From Candidatus Kuenenia stuttgartensis (GTDB lineage Bacteria; Planctomycetota; Planctomycetia; Pirellulales; UBA1268), in NCBI GenBank assembly GCA_945891385.1, contig CAMDDJ010000002.1, positions 62,001-126,000 of the forward strand: a DNA stretch of 64,000 nucleotides, in the 5' to 3' direction. The translations under genes and the position numbers were made by a program. The notes beneath the pieces are model-generated. The model was not told the DNA's origin. It ran no database searches and saw nothing but the letters and a program-made list of their open reading frames with translations. Every line of letters begins with the position of its first letter. The stretch's first letter is position 1. Positions 16,915 through 27,230 of the stretch are shown here, piece by piece.

Positions 16915-18428
16915 GCCGAAATCCTCCCTGCACCGCCGGCCGCCAGCCTCATCACCTGCTCCTCGGTGAGGCAGTCCCGCCCCAATTCACCGGCCAGCCG
17001 GCCCTCGTGCATCACGAGCACCCGATCCGCGAGCGAGAGAATCTCTTCCATCTCGCTCGACACGAACAGCACCGCGACCCCCGCGCCGGCGAGACAGTGG
17101 ACGAGGTCGTAGATCTCCGCCTTCGCCCCGACGTCGATCCCGCGGGTCGGCTCGTCGAGCAGGAGTACCTTCGGCCGCAGGGCTAGCCACTTGGCCAGCA
17201 CCACCTTTTGCTGGTTGCCGCCGGAGAGAAACCGGACCTCCTGGCGGTCGCTCGGAGTCTTGATCGCGAGTTGGGAAATCGCTTCGGCGGCCAGCCGACG
17301 CTCCGCGGTGAAATCGATGAAGCCCGCCCGGCTCGCCTGCCGCAGGGAAGCCAATGACATGTTTTCCCGGACCGCCATCTCCAGGACGAGCCCCTGCTGC
17401 TTGCGATCCTCGGGCACGAGCGCGAGGCCTGCGCGAATCGCATCCCGCGGCGTTCGCGGCGCGAACGCCCGCCCCGCCACCGTCACCGATCCGGCCACCG
17501 GCGGCGTCACCCCGAACAGCGTCGTCAGCAGCTCCGTGCGGCCCGCCCCGATGAGGCCGGCGATGCCCACGATCTCACCGGCGCGGATCGCGAACGACAT
17601 GCTGTGGGCTGGATGGGCCGGGGTGCGGAGCCCCGCGACGGTGAGCATTACCTCGCCCGGTCGGTGGCTGGGCCGCCGGGCCAGCCGGTCGATATCGCGG
17701 CCCACCATCATCCGGATCATGGTGTCGTGATCGATGCCGGCGCGGTCGGCGATCTCACCGGCGTTGCGGCCGTCGCGGAGCACGACCACGCGGTCGGCCA
17801 ACTCGGTGACCTCCCCGAGCCGATGGGAGATCCAGATCACGCTCACCCCCTGGGTCCGGAGCTGCTTCACGACCTCAAACAAGGTCGCGGCCTCGCGGGC
17901 GGAGAGCGAGCTGGTGGGCTCGTCCATGATCAGAAGGCGGGCCCGGGTGGACAGGGCCTTGGCGATTTCAACGAGCTGCTGCCGGCCGATTGGCAGGTCG
18001 GCCAATAGCGTGGCAGGGTCGAGATCGAGGCCCACCATCCTGAGCCAATGCCCTGCTTCCTGCCGCATCGCCTGCGGCCGGAGGAACCCGGCCCGGCGCG
18101 GCTCCCGACCCAAGAACACGTTGCCGGCCAGGTCGAGGTTGTCGGCCAGATTGAGTTCCTGATGGATGAGCGCGATCCCCTCGGCCAGAGCGTCTTCCAC
18201 GCCGCGGAACACGACGGGCTGACCGTCCACGAGCAGGGATCCGGTGTCGGACGGCTGAACGCCGGCCAGGATCTTGAGCAGGGTCGACTTGCCGGCCCCG
18301 TTCTCGCCGATCAGGGCCACGACCTCGCCCCGCCCCACGGCGAGCGAGACATCGTCGAGCGCCCGAACGCCCGGAAACCGCTTGCCGATCCCACGGGCCT
18401 CCAGGAGCACGGGCATGGGGCAGCTCAC
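16911..18428 (-). CDS. Sugar ABC transporter ATPase (RbsA-like, two ABC domains)
   Basis: A 505-aa protein with two fused nucleotide-binding domains, the normal layout and length for RbsA/MglA/XylG. The first half has Walker [10 protein letters not shown] and [11 protein letters not shown]. The second half has the degenerate loop [26 protein letters not shown] and [16 protein letters not shown], as usual for the family, so only one site is expected to be fully active. It powers uptake through the permease encoded next. The start ATGA overlaps the stop of the binding-protein gene, giving coupling. Confidence 0.9.
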   Translation of the reverse strand: MSCPMPVLLEARGIGKRFPGVRALDDVSLAVGRGEVVALIGENGAGKSTLLKILAGVQPSDTGSLLVDGQPVVFRGVEDALAEGIALIHQELNLADNLDLAGNVFLGREPRRAGFLRPQAMRQEAGHWLRMVGLDLDPATLLADLPIGRQQLVEIAKALSTRARLLIMDEPTSSLSAREAATLFEVVKQLRTQGVSVIWISHRLGEVTELADRVVVLRDGRNAGEIADRAGIDHDTMIRMMVGRDIDRLARRPSHRPGEVMLTVAGLRTPAHPAHSMSFAIRAGEIVGIAGLIGAGRTELLTTLFGVTPPVAGSVTVAGRAFAPRTPRDAIRAGLALVPEDRKQQGLVLEMAVRENMSLASLRQASRAGFIDFTAERRLAAEAISQLAIKTPSDRQEVRFLSGGNQQKVVLAKWLALRPKVLLLDEPTRGIDVGAKAEIYDLVHCLAGAGVAVLFVSSEMEEILSLADRVLVMHEGRLAGELGRDCLTEEQVMRLAAGGAGRISA

Positions 18429-19555
18429 TTCGCGACCGGCGGCAGCCGGCCGGCCCGCTCGAGCGCCTCCATGATCAGCGGCGGGTTGTAGACGAACAGC
18501 CCCACCATCGCGGCGATGTCGGGATGCCGCAGCAGGGCGTCTTCGGCGTTGGCCTTGGCCTTGGCCCGGTCGAACTGGTCGGTCATCGTGCCCAGGATCA
18601 CATACCGGCCATCGTCGCTCGTAAGCACCGCGCCCGGATCATCGCGTCGGGCGGGATCGGGCTGCCTGCCGAGGATCCCGTCGATGCAGCCCTGCCGCCG
18701 CCGCTGGGCGTTGTCTTGATCGAGGCGGCCGATGAAGAGCATCACCTTGCCCCCGTCCGGCAAGGCATCCCGCACGAGTTTGCCGCAGGCCGTGCCAGCC
18801 TCGTAGTTGTCCATCCCGACATAGACCCGGCGGGGCGAGTCCGGAGCGTCGCTGTCGTGGGTGATCAGGTTTGTGGTCGCAGCAGCCTGCGCCAGGATCT
18901 CGCCCTGGTTGGCGGGATCGATTGGGCTGATGGCGATGCCGTCGATGCCCCGCGTGAGCAGGTCTTCGATCTTCCGAGTCTGGTCGGTGGTCGAACTGGG
19001 CATGATCACGGCAACCCTCACGCCCAGGTCAGCCGCAGCCTTTTCGGCACCCGCCTTGGCGATCGTCCAGAAGTCGGCCACGCCATTGGTGATGAAGGCA
19101 TACTCCGGGCCTTCCGTCGCGGCCGACGCACCGGCGGCACCGGCCAACAGGGATGCCAATTCCTGGCGGAAGGCCGCGACTGGCACGACCTCCATGCCGG
19201 CGAACTCCGCGCGAGAGCCGTCTCGAAGCACGACCCGGGCGGGAATGTTCAGCATGCCCGACGGCGGCACGGCATCCGCCGCTTTCTCATGGAGAGCATG
19301 CAGCGTCTGGATACTCCGAGCGCCGTACTGAAACGGATTCTGCACCACCGTTCCGACCACGGTGCCGTCAGCGATACCCTGCAAGACCAGATCCGATTCG
19401 TCGAAGGCGATCACCTTCACCGGGGCACGTCGGCTCTGGCTGGTCGCCCCAGCCTCACCGGTCGGCCGCGGTCCGCAGCCGGCCCCCAGGAGGCCCGCCA
19501 TGAGCCCCAGGGTGCCGACCCAACTCGAGAGGGCGGGACGAACGACGGTTGGCAT
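18425..19555 (-). CDS. Sugar-binding lipoprotein, circularly permuted
   Basis: A 376-aa type I periplasmic binding protein and the first gene of the sugar ABC operon. A lipoprotein signal ends in LLGAGC (Cys27). The order of the mature protein is unusual. Residues 46-112 (VKVIAFDES ... [11 protein letters not shown] ... IPARVV) match the segment that in this family follows the second half. Residues 151-376 ([13 protein letters not shown] ... [18 protein letters not shown]) match the normal N-terminal and middle parts, and the protein stops just where VKVIAFDE would normally continue. All family blocks are present once. The start ATG 19555 has GGAG upstream; the open frame running beyond it is not coding. 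The ligand is probably a monosaccharide. Confidence 0.85.
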   Translation of the reverse strand: MPTVVRPALSSWVGTLGLMAGLLGAGCGPRPTGEAGATSQSRRAPVKVIAFDESDLVLQGIADGTVVGTVVQNPFQYGARSIQTLHALHEKAADAVPPSGMLNIPARVVLRDGSRAEFAGMEVVPVAAFRQELASLLAGAAGASAATEGPEYAFITNGVADFWTIAKAGAEKAAADLGVRVAVIMPSSTTDQTRKIEDLLTRGIDGIAISPIDPANQGEILAQAAATTNLITHDSDAPDSPRRVYVGMDNYEAGTACGKLVRDALPDGGKVMLFIGRLDQDNAQRRRQGCIDGILGRQPDPARRDDPGAVLTSDDGRYVILGTMTDQFDRAKAKANAEDALLRHPDIAAMVGLFVYNPPLIMEALERAGRLPPVAK

Positions 19556-19684
19556 GCGAGACTCCAGTGATCTCCCCCGGGGGGTTCGGTCCGGCTGATT
19601 CCCCGTGAGAGGCCTCAGTCTATCGACGCCCTCACCCACCCTCAACGTGACGAACGATTGACCGCGTGGGAGTCCAGGGGGACG

Positions 19685-20269
19685 ATGACTCCTGCCATGA
19701 ACGATCCTCCCGTCAGTGACCCACCACGAATGGCCGCCTTTGCCCGCGGCGCCCTCCTCCGCTGCCCGGCCTGCGGTCGGGGGTCGCTGTTTCGCGGCTG
19801 GTTTCGCATGCACGACGCCTGCGGCAGGTGTGGCCTGCCTTTTACCCGGGAACAAGGCTTTTATCTCGGCAGTATCTACATCAATTACGGCGTCACGGTC
19901 ATCGTCACCGGCGGCCTCTACGCACTCCTGGTGGCGGGATTTGGCACCTCCCACGAGACGGCGCTTGCGGCCTGCCTCGTGGTAGCCGTCGCCTTGCCGG
20001 TCGTGTTCTTCCGGCACGCCCGGAGCTTCCTGCTCGCGCTCGATGGCTCGGTCAATCGCCACCAGCAGCCGGCCGGGGCCACGGGAGATTCTCAGGAGAA
20101 GCACTTGGCTTCCCTCACGGCCGATGACGGGCGAGCTGGATGCGCCATGGGTGTCTCGCTCGCGCTGATTCTCTTGTTCGGCCTCGGCATGGCCGTTGTC
20201 ACGATCCTGTTCACGACCGGCATGAACGACAAACCGCCGCGTCACCCGGACGAAATCGACCTCCGGTGA
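19685..20269 (+). CDS. DUF983 family membrane protein
   Basis: A protein of about 194 aa. The DUF983 zinc-ribbon-like pattern is [28 protein letters not shown], with four CxxC cysteines, near residues 25-50. It is followed by [13 protein letters not shown], two transmembrane segments, a short polar region and a third hydrophobic segment near the C-terminus. The function of DUF983 is not established. The ATG at 19685 is preceded by AGGGGG at a good distance; a TTG at 19658 is possible. It is transcribed divergently from the sugar transporter operon. Confidence 0.8.
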   Translation: MTPAMNDPPVSDPPRMAAFARGALLRCPACGRGSLFRGWFRMHDACGRCGLPFTREQGFYLGSIYINYGVTVIVTGGLYALLVAGFGTSHETALAACLVVAVALPVVFFRHARSFLLALDGSVNRHQQPAGATGDSQEKHLASLTADDGRAGCAMGVSLALILLFGLGMAVVTILFTTGMNDKPPRHPDEIDLR

Positions 20270-20307
20270 GCGGCGACGGCTGCTCGGTGAGCCGCGGGGA
20301 TTGACCG

Positions 20308-22245
20308 TCAGCCGAGGAGGCCCCGCGCTTCGAGCAGTTCGATGACCGCCTCGACGCTCCTGGTCACCGGCCACTCGTGGGTGGGCAGCACGAGATCCGG
20401 AGCCGTCGGCGGCTCGTAGGCCGCGCTCACGCCGGGAAACTCGGCGATCTCGCCGGCATCGGCTCGGGCATAGACGCCGCTCGTGTCCCGCTGACGGCAG
20501 ACCTCCACCGGCGCCGAGAGGTGCACCACCAGGAACCGCTCGGCACCGATCCGCTCGGCCACCCGCTCCCGCACCGCGGCATCCGGAGCCACGAAGGCCG
20601 CCAGGCAGATCAGACCTGCCTCGTTGAACAGCCGCGCCACCTCGGCCGAGCGGCGGAGATTCTCGCTCCGCTCGTCGGCGGAAAAGCCGAGATCGCGAGA
20701 GATCCCCTGCCGCATCCCCTGCCCGTCGAGCACCGTCACGGCGTGGCCCGCGTCGAACAGTCGCCGCTCGACCCCGCGGGCCAGCGACGTCTTTCCGGCG
20801 CCCGGGAGCCCCGTGAACAACACCGTGACCGGCGTCTGCCCGAATCGCGCGGCCCGCTCCTCGGCCGTCACCTCGCCGGCGGCCGCCAGCTGTTCGGCGA
20901 CTGCCGGCTCGTCTTCCCAGTGGTCCCTGCGGCCATCGGCCGGCTCGCGGTCGAGGATCATTCCGGCCGCCACCGTCGCATTGGTGAGCCGGTCGATCAT
21001 GATGAACCCGCCGGTGGCCCGATTGCGGCGGTAGGCATCGAAGGCGACCGGGGCCGAAAGCGTGATTCCGCACCGGCCGATTTCATTGAGCGCGAGGGTG
21101 GGCGACGGTTCCCGGTGAAGCGAGTTGATGTCCACGCGGTAGCGCAGGGCGGCGACCCGGCCCGGCACGACCTTCGTGGTCTGCTTGAAGAGATACTCCT
21201 TGCCCGGCACGAGCGGTTCCTCGGCCATCCACACGACCATCGCATCGAACTTGTGATCGACCTTGGGCACGTTGCCGGGCCGTACGAGCATGTCGCCCCG
21301 GCTCGAGTCGATCTCGTCCTCGAGCGTCAGCGTGACCGACAGCGGGGCGAAAGCCTCCTCGAGTTCACCATCGAAGGTCACGATGCTCTTGACGCGGCTC
21401 TTCTTCCGCGACGGCAGCGACATGATCTCGTCGCCCCGCCGGATGATGCCGCTGGCGACGGTGCCGGCGAAGCCCCGGAAGTCAAGGTTGGGCCGGAGCA
21501 CGAGCTGCACCGGAAACCGGAAGTCTTCCATGTTCCGGTCGGAGCCGATGTAGACCGTCTCCAACAGCGGCATCAGGGGCGACCCCGTGTACCAGGGCAT
21601 GTTGGGGCTGGGAACGACGACGTTGTCCCCCTTGAGGGCCGAGATCGGCATGAAGTGGACATCGGGCAATTCCAGTCGGGCGGCGAAATCGACGTAGTCC
21701 TGCTTGATCTTCGTAAACACAGCCTCGTCGTAGCCGACGATGTCCATCTTGTTGACGGCCACGACGATGTGCTTGATCCCGAGGAGCGACACGATGAACG
21801 AATGCCGCTTCGTCTGCGGCAACACGCCATGCCGGGCGTCGATCAGGATGATCGCCAGGTCGGCCGTCGAGGCACCCGTCGCCATGTTGCGGGTGTATTG
21901 CTCGTGGCCGGGGGTGTCGGCGATGATGAACTTCCGCTTGTCGGTCGAGAAGTAGCGGTAGGCCACGTCGATCGTGATCCCCTGCTGCCGCTCGTCCTCG
22001 AGCCCATCGGTGAACAGCGCGAGATCGACCTCCTCGCCGGTGGTGCCGTACCGGGTGGAATCCTTCTTGATCGCGGCGAGCTGATCCTCGTAGATCATCT
22101 TCGACTCGTAGAACAGCCGGCCGATGAGTGTGCTCTTGCCGTCGTCCACGCTGCCGCAGGTGATGAATCGCAGCAACTCCTTCCGCTCGTGCTGGGAGAG
22201 GTATTCGTCGATGTCGGTGGCGATCAGGGCCGATTGGTGGGACAT
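20308..22245 (-). CDS. cysN: Bifunctional ATP sulfurylase large subunit / APS kinase
   Basis: A 645-aa fusion. The N-terminal GTPase subunit of ATP sulfurylase (CysN) carries the G1 loop GSVDDGKST (residues 31-39), [12 protein letters not shown] and [12 protein letters not shown]-Tu-like beta-barrel domains follow. The C-terminal APS kinase (CysC) is at about residues 465-645, with P-loop GLPGAGKTS. The fusion is of the NodQ/CysNC type. It activates sulfate to APS with CysD and then to PAPS, the donor for the sulfotransferases encoded in this window. ATG 22245 gives the standard N-terminus; the upstream extension is spurious. CysD is encoded upstream on the same strand, with a structured repeat in the gap. 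Confidence 0.93.
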   Translation of the reverse strand: MSHQSALIATDIDEYLSQHERKELLRFITCGSVDDGKSTLIGRLFYESKMIYEDQLAAIKKDSTRYGTTGEEVDLALFTDGLEDERQQGITIDVAYRYFSTDKRKFIIADTPGHEQYTRNMATGASTADLAIILIDARHGVLPQTKRHSFIVSLLGIKHIVVAVNKMDIVGYDEAVFTKIKQDYVDFAARLELPDVHFMPISALKGDNVVVPSPNMPWYTGSPLMPLLETVYIGSDRNMEDFRFPVQLVLRPNLDFRGFAGTVASGIIRRGDEIMSLPSRKKSRVKSIVTFDGELEEAFAPLSVTLTLEDEIDSSRGDMLVRPGNVPKVDHKFDAMVVWMAEEPLVPGKEYLFKQTTKVVPGRVAALRYRVDINSLHREPSPTLALNEIGRCGITLSAPVAFDAYRRNRATGGFIMIDRLTNATVAAGMILDREPADGRRDHWEDEPAVAEQLAAAGEVTAEERAARFGQTPVTVLFTGLPGAGKTSLARGVERRLFDAGHAVTVLDGQGMRQGISRDLGFSADERSENLRRSAEVARLFNEAGLICLAAFVAPDAAVRERVAERIGAERFLVVHLSAPVEVCRQRDTSGVYARADAGEIAEFPGVSAAYEPPTAPDLVLPTHEWPVTRSVEAVIELLEARGLLG

Positions 22246-22301
22246 GGTTCTTGTCTCAGGGAGTCGATCGGGGGAGGCCTGAACTTGTTGGTGACGCCGG
22301 C

Positions 22302-22435
22302 TCGGACTTGCCCATGCCATCTCGTCGGACGCTCCCTTCGGGCATCCTGCCCTCCGGTCGCTCGGAGGAAACCTTGCTTCGCCTTCCTGGCTACGCTCGG
22401 TTTCCTACGGCGCTCGATTGGCACGGCCAACCCCT
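22302..22435 (-). repeat. Structured intergenic repeat, copy C (minus strand)
   Basis: Read on the minus strand, this is a third copy of the repeat seen at 49221-49358 and 58204-58339. It has a GGGGTTGGCCGTGCC start and a matching ATGGCATGGGCAA end. A central stem pairs AGGAAACC with GGTTTCCT (22366-22373 with 22399-22406). A short hairpin GGGCA-GGA-TGCCC lies at 22340-22352. It occupies the gap between cysD and cysN. Function is unknown. Confidence 0.7.
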
Positions 22436-22566
22436 CGCTGAGTTCTCGGTAGACGGGAGAGATCATGGGCATTGCGGTCACCGTGGACGGAGGAATCGCC
22501 CTCAGCCGCAGGTGCCGTTCAGCGGCCGCGAAGCGGTCCGCTGCAACGGCAGGAGTACGCGCCGCC

Positions 22567-23478
22567 TCAGAAATAACCCTCTTTCTTCTTCTTCTCCATG
22601 CTGCCTGCCTCGTCGGAGTCGATCAGCCGGCCCTGCCGCTCGGAGAAGGTGGTGAGCAGCATTTCCTGAATGATCTCGGGCAGCGTGGTGGCGGTCGAGT
22701 CGACGGCGCCCGAAAGAGGGTAGCAGCCCAGCGTGCGAAACCGCACCCGCCGCAGCTCGGGTTGTTCGCCCGGCTTCATCGGCAGTCGGTCGTCGTCCAC
22801 CATGATCATCACGCCATCCCGCCAGACGATCGGCCGCTCGGCGGCGAAGTAGAGGGGCACGATCGGAATCTGCTCGAGGTGGATGTATTGCCAGACGTCG
22901 AGTTCGGTCCAGTTCGAGAGCGGGAAGACCCGGATGCTCTCGTTCTTTCGCACCTTCGTGTTGTAGAGGTTCCAGAGCTCGGGCCGCTGGTTCTTGGGAT
23001 CCCAGCGGTGAAACTCGTCGCGGAAGGAAAACACCCGCTCCTTGGCCCGGCTCTTCTCCTCGTCGCGGCGGGCCCCGCCGAAGGCGGCATCAAACCGGTG
23101 TTTGTCGAGCGCCTGGCGGAGGGCCTGGGTCTTCATCACGTCGGTGTGGACCTTGCTCCCGTGGGTGATCGGGTTGATCCCCTGGGCCCGTCCCTCCTCG
23201 TTGACGTGTACGATCAGCTTGAAGCCCAGCTCCTTGGCGACGTATTCGTCGCGGAGCTTGTACATCTCCTGGAACTTCCAGGTGGTGTCGATGTGCATCA
23301 GCGGAAACGGGGGCTTGGCCGGATAGAACGCCTTCTCGGCCAGGCGGACCATCACGGCCGAATCCTTGCCGATGGAGTAGAGCATCACCGGGTTCTCGAA
23401 CTCGGCGGCCACTTCCCGGATGATGTGGATGCTCTCGGCCTCGAGTTGGCGGAGGTGGGTCAGGGTGTAGGAGGTCAT
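22567..23478 (-). CDS. cysD: Sulfate adenylyltransferase subunit 2
   Basis: A 303-aa protein of the PP-loop ATP pyrophosphatase family. The nucleotide loop is [10 protein letters not shown] near residue 36. Family motifs include [27 protein letters not shown] and [10 protein letters not shown]. Length and sequence match bacterial CysD. With CysN it makes adenylylsulfate from ATP and sulfate. The gene is transcribed toward cysN across a 321-bp gap that carries the structured repeat. No cysH reductase gene is nearby, so the products may serve sulfation as much as reduction. Confidence 0.94.
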   Translation of the reverse strand: MTSYTLTHLRQLEAESIHIIREVAAEFENPVMLYSIGKDSAVMVRLAEKAFYPAKPPFPLMHIDTTWKFQEMYKLRDEYVAKELGFKLIVHVNEEGRAQGINPITHGSKVHTDVMKTQALRQALDKHRFDAAFGGARRDEEKSRAKERVFSFRDEFHRWDPKNQRPELWNLYNTKVRKNESIRVFPLSNWTELDVWQYIHLEQIPIVPLYFAAERPIVWRDGVMIMVDDDRLPMKPGEQPELRRVRFRTLGCYPLSGAVDSTATTLPEIIQEMLLTTFSERQGRLIDSDEAGSMEKKKKEGYF

Positions 23479-23618
23479 CGACGGCCCGGGTGAAGAGTTG
23501 CGATTTCCCGTTCACTGTAGGCACAATGCAGTGTGAGCGGCAATCGCGGTTGTCCGCCCTCCCACCCCCCGCCACAGCGGCCCTGCCGCCCGGCCGGAAG
23601 AATCCTGGAGCCCCTGTC

Positions 23619-24239
23619 ATGGTGCCCGTTTCCCGACGGTTTTCGCGTGTCGTACGCAATTCGGCCTGGCTCCGATTGATGGCGGTGATTTTTTCAGCAG
23701 CGGGAATCGGCGTTGATTCGGCCCAGGCGATCCCCCCCCGATCTGAGCGCGTGATCAATCGGGCTGCGGAGCGGGCGTATGCCCGGGCGTCGATCGCCGA
23801 GGCGCGAGCAGCGCGGGCGGAGGCTCGCGTGGCCGAGATCGCGCCGATCATGCCGGTGCCGCCTCCGCCCCGGCCGGCGACCGTGCGGCGGATGCGACGC
23901 GCCGGCGTGCCGCTCGGGAGCCCGCCGCCGTTCGTCTCTGGCCCCGCGCCCGTGATCGTGCGGTCGACCACGTCGGCCGTGAGCGCACCGCCCGTCTCTC
24001 CTGCCCCGCCGCCCGCGATCGTCACCGCCGCCCCGCCGGCAGCCTCCTTGGAGAAAGCCCTGCCGGCACAGCCTGCCGCGCGGCAACCGTCGCCGGCCAG
24101 CGATCACGCGGCCGACGGCACCCGGAGCGTGCTGGCGACCGCCGTGGAACCAGCCACCGAGGCCGAATCGCGAGGGCCTTCCCCGATCGTCGACACAGGG
24201 CCTCCGATCGAACTCTTGCCGACCCCTCAGCCCGAGTGA
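23619..24239 (+). CDS. Exported proline/alanine-rich protein, unknown
   Basis: A 206-aa protein not recognised as a known family. A signal-like segment WLRLMAVIFSAAGIGVDSAQA is followed by an Ala/Arg-rich helical stretch (residues 35-65), then Pro-rich low-complexity sequence (VPPPPRP, PAPPPAIV) to the end. It has no catalytic motifs and looks like a periplasmic or wall-associated spacer protein. The ATG at 23619 has GGAG 11 bases upstream. It is divergent from cysD and convergent with the photolyase gene. Confidence 0.6.
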   Translation: MVPVSRRFSRVVRNSAWLRLMAVIFSAAGIGVDSAQAIPPRSERVINRAAERAYARASIAEARAARAEARVAEIAPIMPVPPPPRPATVRRMRRAGVPLGSPPPFVSGPAPVIVRSTTSAVSAPPVSPAPPPAIVTAAPPAASLEKALPAQPAARQPSPASDHAADGTRSVLATAVEPATEAESRGPSPIVDTGPPIELLPTPQPE

Positions 24240-24250
24240 CTCCCGGCGAG

Positions 24251-25804
24251 TCAGCCGAATGTTCCCCGCAGGTCGTCGGCCTGACGGCGGATCGTGCGGA
24301 GTTCGGCGGCATCCTTCCGGCTCAGATTCTTGAGCTGCATCGCCATCCGCTGATTCTTTGCCAAGAGCTTTTCGTGGCGGGCGAGGAAGTCCCAATAGAG
24401 CGTGGTGAACGGGCAGGCGTCGGGTCCCGAGGCCCGCTTGGGGTCGAAGCGGCAACCCTTGCAGGCGTTGCTCATCCGATCGATGTAGGCTCCAGTGGCG
24501 CAGTAGGGCTTCGACGCCATCACGCCCCCGTCGGCAAACTGACTCATGCCGAGCGTGTTGGGAAGTTCGACCCACTCGACGGCATCGACGTAGACCGCCA
24601 GATACCAGCGGTGGACTTCCTCGGGCCTGACACCGAAGAGCATCGCAAACAGGCCGGTCACCATCAGCCGCTGGATGTGGTGCGCGTAGCCAAACTCGAG
24701 CGTTTGTTGCACCGCGTCGCGGAGACAGTTCATCTCCGTCTCGGCCGTCCAGTAGAAGGCCGGCAGTGCCGCCTCGGCCCCGAGGGCGTTGCGGTCGAGA
24801 TACTCGGGCATGAACCGCCAGTAGATGCCGCGCACATACTCCCGCCAGCCGAGCACCTGCCGGATGAAACCCTCCGCCGCCTCGAGCGGCACCTGCCCCG
24901 CGCGCCAGGCGCGTTCGGCGCCGGCCACGACATCCCGCGGATCGAGGAGTTTGAGATTCATCGCCTGCGAGAGCCGGGAATGCCAGAGCCATGGCTCGCC
25001 GGTCCAGATCGCGTCCTGATACTGGCCGAAGTTCGCGAGCCGGTGTTGGAGAAAGTCGTCGAGTGCTGCCTGTGCGTCGGCCGGGGTGACGGGCCAGTCG
25101 AAGGCTTCGAGCCGGCCCGGATGCTTCGCGAACCGCTGCGCCACGAGATCGAGCACGTCGCGGGTCACCTGATCGGGTTCGAATCGCCGCGGCGCGGGCA
25201 GTCGACCCGGCCCGGCCTTGGGAAAGGCGCCGCGGTTGTCGGTGTCGTAATTCCACTGGCCGCCGGCCGGCTCGCCGTTGTCCATGAGCACGCGGAACTT
25301 CTCCCGCAGCGGGCGGTAGAAGTATTCGAGCCGCAGCTGCTTGCGACCGCTGGCGTGGGTGGCAAACTCGTCGACCGTCGTGAAAAAATGCCGGTCGGTA
25401 CGGATCTCGAGCGGGATGTCCGCATCCCGGGACGCGGCGAGGAGTGACTCCCGCACCCGCCATTCACCCGGCTCGACCATGACCAGCCGTTCCGGCCCTC
25501 GGCCTGCTTTGTGTGCTCGGGCGAGGAAGCCGTTCAGGGCCTCCGCCAGCGACTGCGGCTCCCGGGCCCGGAGCTTCACGGCCAGTTCGGCGTACTCGAC
25601 CTCGATCCGCTCCGCCCGCAGCGCATCGCGGAAGTGCCGCATCCCGGCGAGAAAGACGGCAATCCGGGCCTTGTGGGTCCAGACGTGGGTCGATTCCTCG
25701 GCGACCTCCGCCATCCAGACGGCATCGCGTTCGGGATCGAAGCCGTCGAAGGCCGCGCTGCCGCGGTCGAGCTGATCACCGAGCACGAGCACGAGGTTGC
25801 GCAC
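24251..25804 (-). CDS. FeS-containing photolyase/cryptochrome (PhrB/CryPro type)
   Basis: A protein of about 517 aa related to deoxyribodipyrimidine photolyases, in the branch with a C-terminal 4Fe-4S cluster (bacterial (6-4) photolyase type). The N-terminal Rossmann-like part begins NLVLVLGDQL. The FAD-binding helical part contains WREYVRGIYW and the HHIQRLMV segment. Four cysteines suit the cluster: MNCLRD, PYCATGAY and CKGCRFDP together with DACPF supply enough. It repairs UV photoproducts or senses light. Translation probably starts at GTG 25804, 8 bases after the stop of the saccharopine-dehydrogenase-like gene, so the two are cotranscribed. Confidence 0.85.
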   Translation of the reverse strand: MRNLVLVLGDQLDRGSAAFDGFDPERDAVWMAEVAEESTHVWTHKARIAVFLAGMRHFRDALRAERIEVEYAELAVKLRAREPQSLAEALNGFLARAHKAGRGPERLVMVEPGEWRVRESLLAASRDADIPLEIRTDRHFFTTVDEFATHASGRKQLRLEYFYRPLREKFRVLMDNGEPAGGQWNYDTDNRGAFPKAGPGRLPAPRRFEPDQVTRDVLDLVAQRFAKHPGRLEAFDWPVTPADAQAALDDFLQHRLANFGQYQDAIWTGEPWLWHSRLSQAMNLKLLDPRDVVAGAERAWRAGQVPLEAAEGFIRQVLGWREYVRGIYWRFMPEYLDRNALGAEAALPAFYWTAETEMNCLRDAVQQTLEFGYAHHIQRLMVTGLFAMLFGVRPEEVHRWYLAVYVDAVEWVELPNTLGMSQFADGGVMASKPYCATGAYIDRMSNACKGCRFDPKRASGPDACPFTTLYWDFLARHEKLLAKNQRMAMQLKNLSRKDAAELRTIRRQADDLRGTFG

Positions 25805-25812
25805 GGGCAGAC

Positions 25813-27141
25813 TCAGACGCCGGGAACGATGGCACGGCGAACGGGCCGATCCCAGCCCCGCTGTCCGGTCGGCCGCGGGCTCGGCCAGAGCCCGGGGCCC
25901 ATCTCGACCATGCCGTGGTGGGTGTTGTAGTCGCCGAGCAGATTGAGGAAGGGCACGGCGTCGAAAGCGTCGGGGCCACGGACCCCTGCCCCCTGCCAGG
26001 CACCGGTGGCCAAGAGTTCGAGCGCCACCACCGGACAGACGGCCGTCTGCCAGAGCACCGCCTGGGAGCCCCACTGCCGCATCGTCGTCTCGTTGTCGGC
26101 GACGTGGTAGAGATACACCTCCCGCGGCTCGCCGCCGTGCGTGCCCTTCACCCACGTGCCTGCGCAGGTGCGGCCATGCATCAGATGGCCGAGCTTCGCC
26201 GGGTTGGGAAGCACCGCCGCCAGCACGTCCCGCGGCGCCACCGAGACGTCGCCGACGCGGATCTTGTGCTTGCTGTCGAGGCCGAGGTAGGCGAAGGTCT
26301 TCAGCCAATCGACGAATTCGGCCCCCAGGCCATATTTGAAGGTCACCCGGCCGCAGTCGATCTCCCGCGGGATCAGCACCACCTCCTCGTGCTCGACGTT
26401 GACGCACTCGTGGGCACCGATCCCGGCCGGGAAGTGGAAGATCTCCGGCTCGCTGAAGCATTCCGTGGTGAACAGGCCCCGACCCCGCTCCCAGACCAGC
26501 GGCGGATTGAGCGTCTCCTCGATCGTGGTCCAGATCGAAAACGTGGGGGCGAAGTCGAAGCCGTCGATCGAGAGGTTCGAGCCGTCGCGAACCCCGATCT
26601 CGTCGATCGTGTCGAACAGATGGTCGGCCGCGTACCGGGCGAAGATATTGCTCAGGCCCGGCTCGACCCCCATGCCGACCAGCGCCAACAGGTCCGCCTC
26701 CCGCCAGGCTTCGTCGGCGGCCAGCTGACCGGCCCCGAGCGGCTCGCCCACCTCGGCGTAGGGATTCGTCGGATGAGGTTGGCTCAGGTTCATCGCGAGA
26801 TCGAGGTAATGGCAGCCGGCCTCGAAGGCGGCCGCGAAGATCGATTCGTTGATCCGCGGATCGCAGGCATTGACGATCACGTCGGCCTTCACGCTCCGGG
26901 CGAGTTCGACCACTTTCCCGCGGTCGGTGGCATCGACCACGGCCGACGAGAATCGCCCGGGATCGTCGAGCGAAGCGAGAACGGCCTCCAGCCTCGACTG
27001 GCTGACATCCGCGAGCACGAAGGATTCAAAGAACGAACGGGTCTCGGCGATCGACGCCATCGAGGCCCCCACGCCTCCAGCGCCAATGACCAGAATGTTC
27101 TTGAACTGAGACCGATCCTTGTTCGAACGTGCTGCTACCAT
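25813..27141 (-). CDS. Saccharopine dehydrogenase-like oxidoreductase
   Basis: A 442-aa protein. The N-terminal Rossmann motif VIGAGGVGASMA binds NAD(P). NACDPRINESIFAAAFEAGCHYLDLA and LVGMGVEPGLSNIFARYA are typical of the saccharopine dehydrogenase / carboxynorspermidine synthase family. These enzymes make or split secondary-amine linkages in lysine degradation or polyamine synthesis. ATG 27141 gives a compact start; a longer frame to 27207 is less likely. It lies 89 bases from the divergent aldehyde dehydrogenase gene and directly before the photolyase gene. Lysine catabolism and polyamine formation both remain possible. Confidence 0.82.
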   Translation of the reverse strand: MVAARSNKDRSQFKNILVIGAGGVGASMASIAETRSFFESFVLADVSQSRLEAVLASLDDPGRFSSAVVDATDRGKVVELARSVKADVIVNACDPRINESIFAAAFEAGCHYLDLAMNLSQPHPTNPYAEVGEPLGAGQLAADEAWREADLLALVGMGVEPGLSNIFARYAADHLFDTIDEIGVRDGSNLSIDGFDFAPTFSIWTTIEETLNPPLVWERGRGLFTTECFSEPEIFHFPAGIGAHECVNVEHEEVVLIPREIDCGRVTFKYGLGAEFVDWLKTFAYLGLDSKHKIRVGDVSVAPRDVLAAVLPNPAKLGHLMHGRTCAGTWVKGTHGGEPREVYLYHVADNETTMRQWGSQAVLWQTAVCPVVALELLATGAWQGAGVRGPDAFDAVPFLNLLGDYNTHHGMVEMGPGLWPSPRPTGQRGWDRPVRRAIVPGV

Positions 27142-27230
27142 AGTGATGTAAGTGTAGCCTCGTGGCCCGACAAGATTCCCGGCACGCGGTGAATCGGCGG
27201 GATTCACAGCCTTTCCTGAGGACGCACACG

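Noticed and set aside
19556-21073. Upstream in-frame extension of the sugar-binding protein gene to 882 codons
   Set aside because: It covers the oppositely oriented DUF983 gene and part of cysN. The lipoprotein signal and GGAG place the start at 19555.
20377-22452. 691-codon open frame antisense to cysN
   Set aside because: It follows from the codon bias of the GC-rich cysN gene on the other strand and encodes an Arg/His/Gly-rich sequence without domains.
23694-25463. 589-codon minus-strand frame across the exported Pro-rich gene and the photolyase gene
   Set aside because: It is a shadow of the photolyase frame, with an Arg/Gly-rich product and no motifs.
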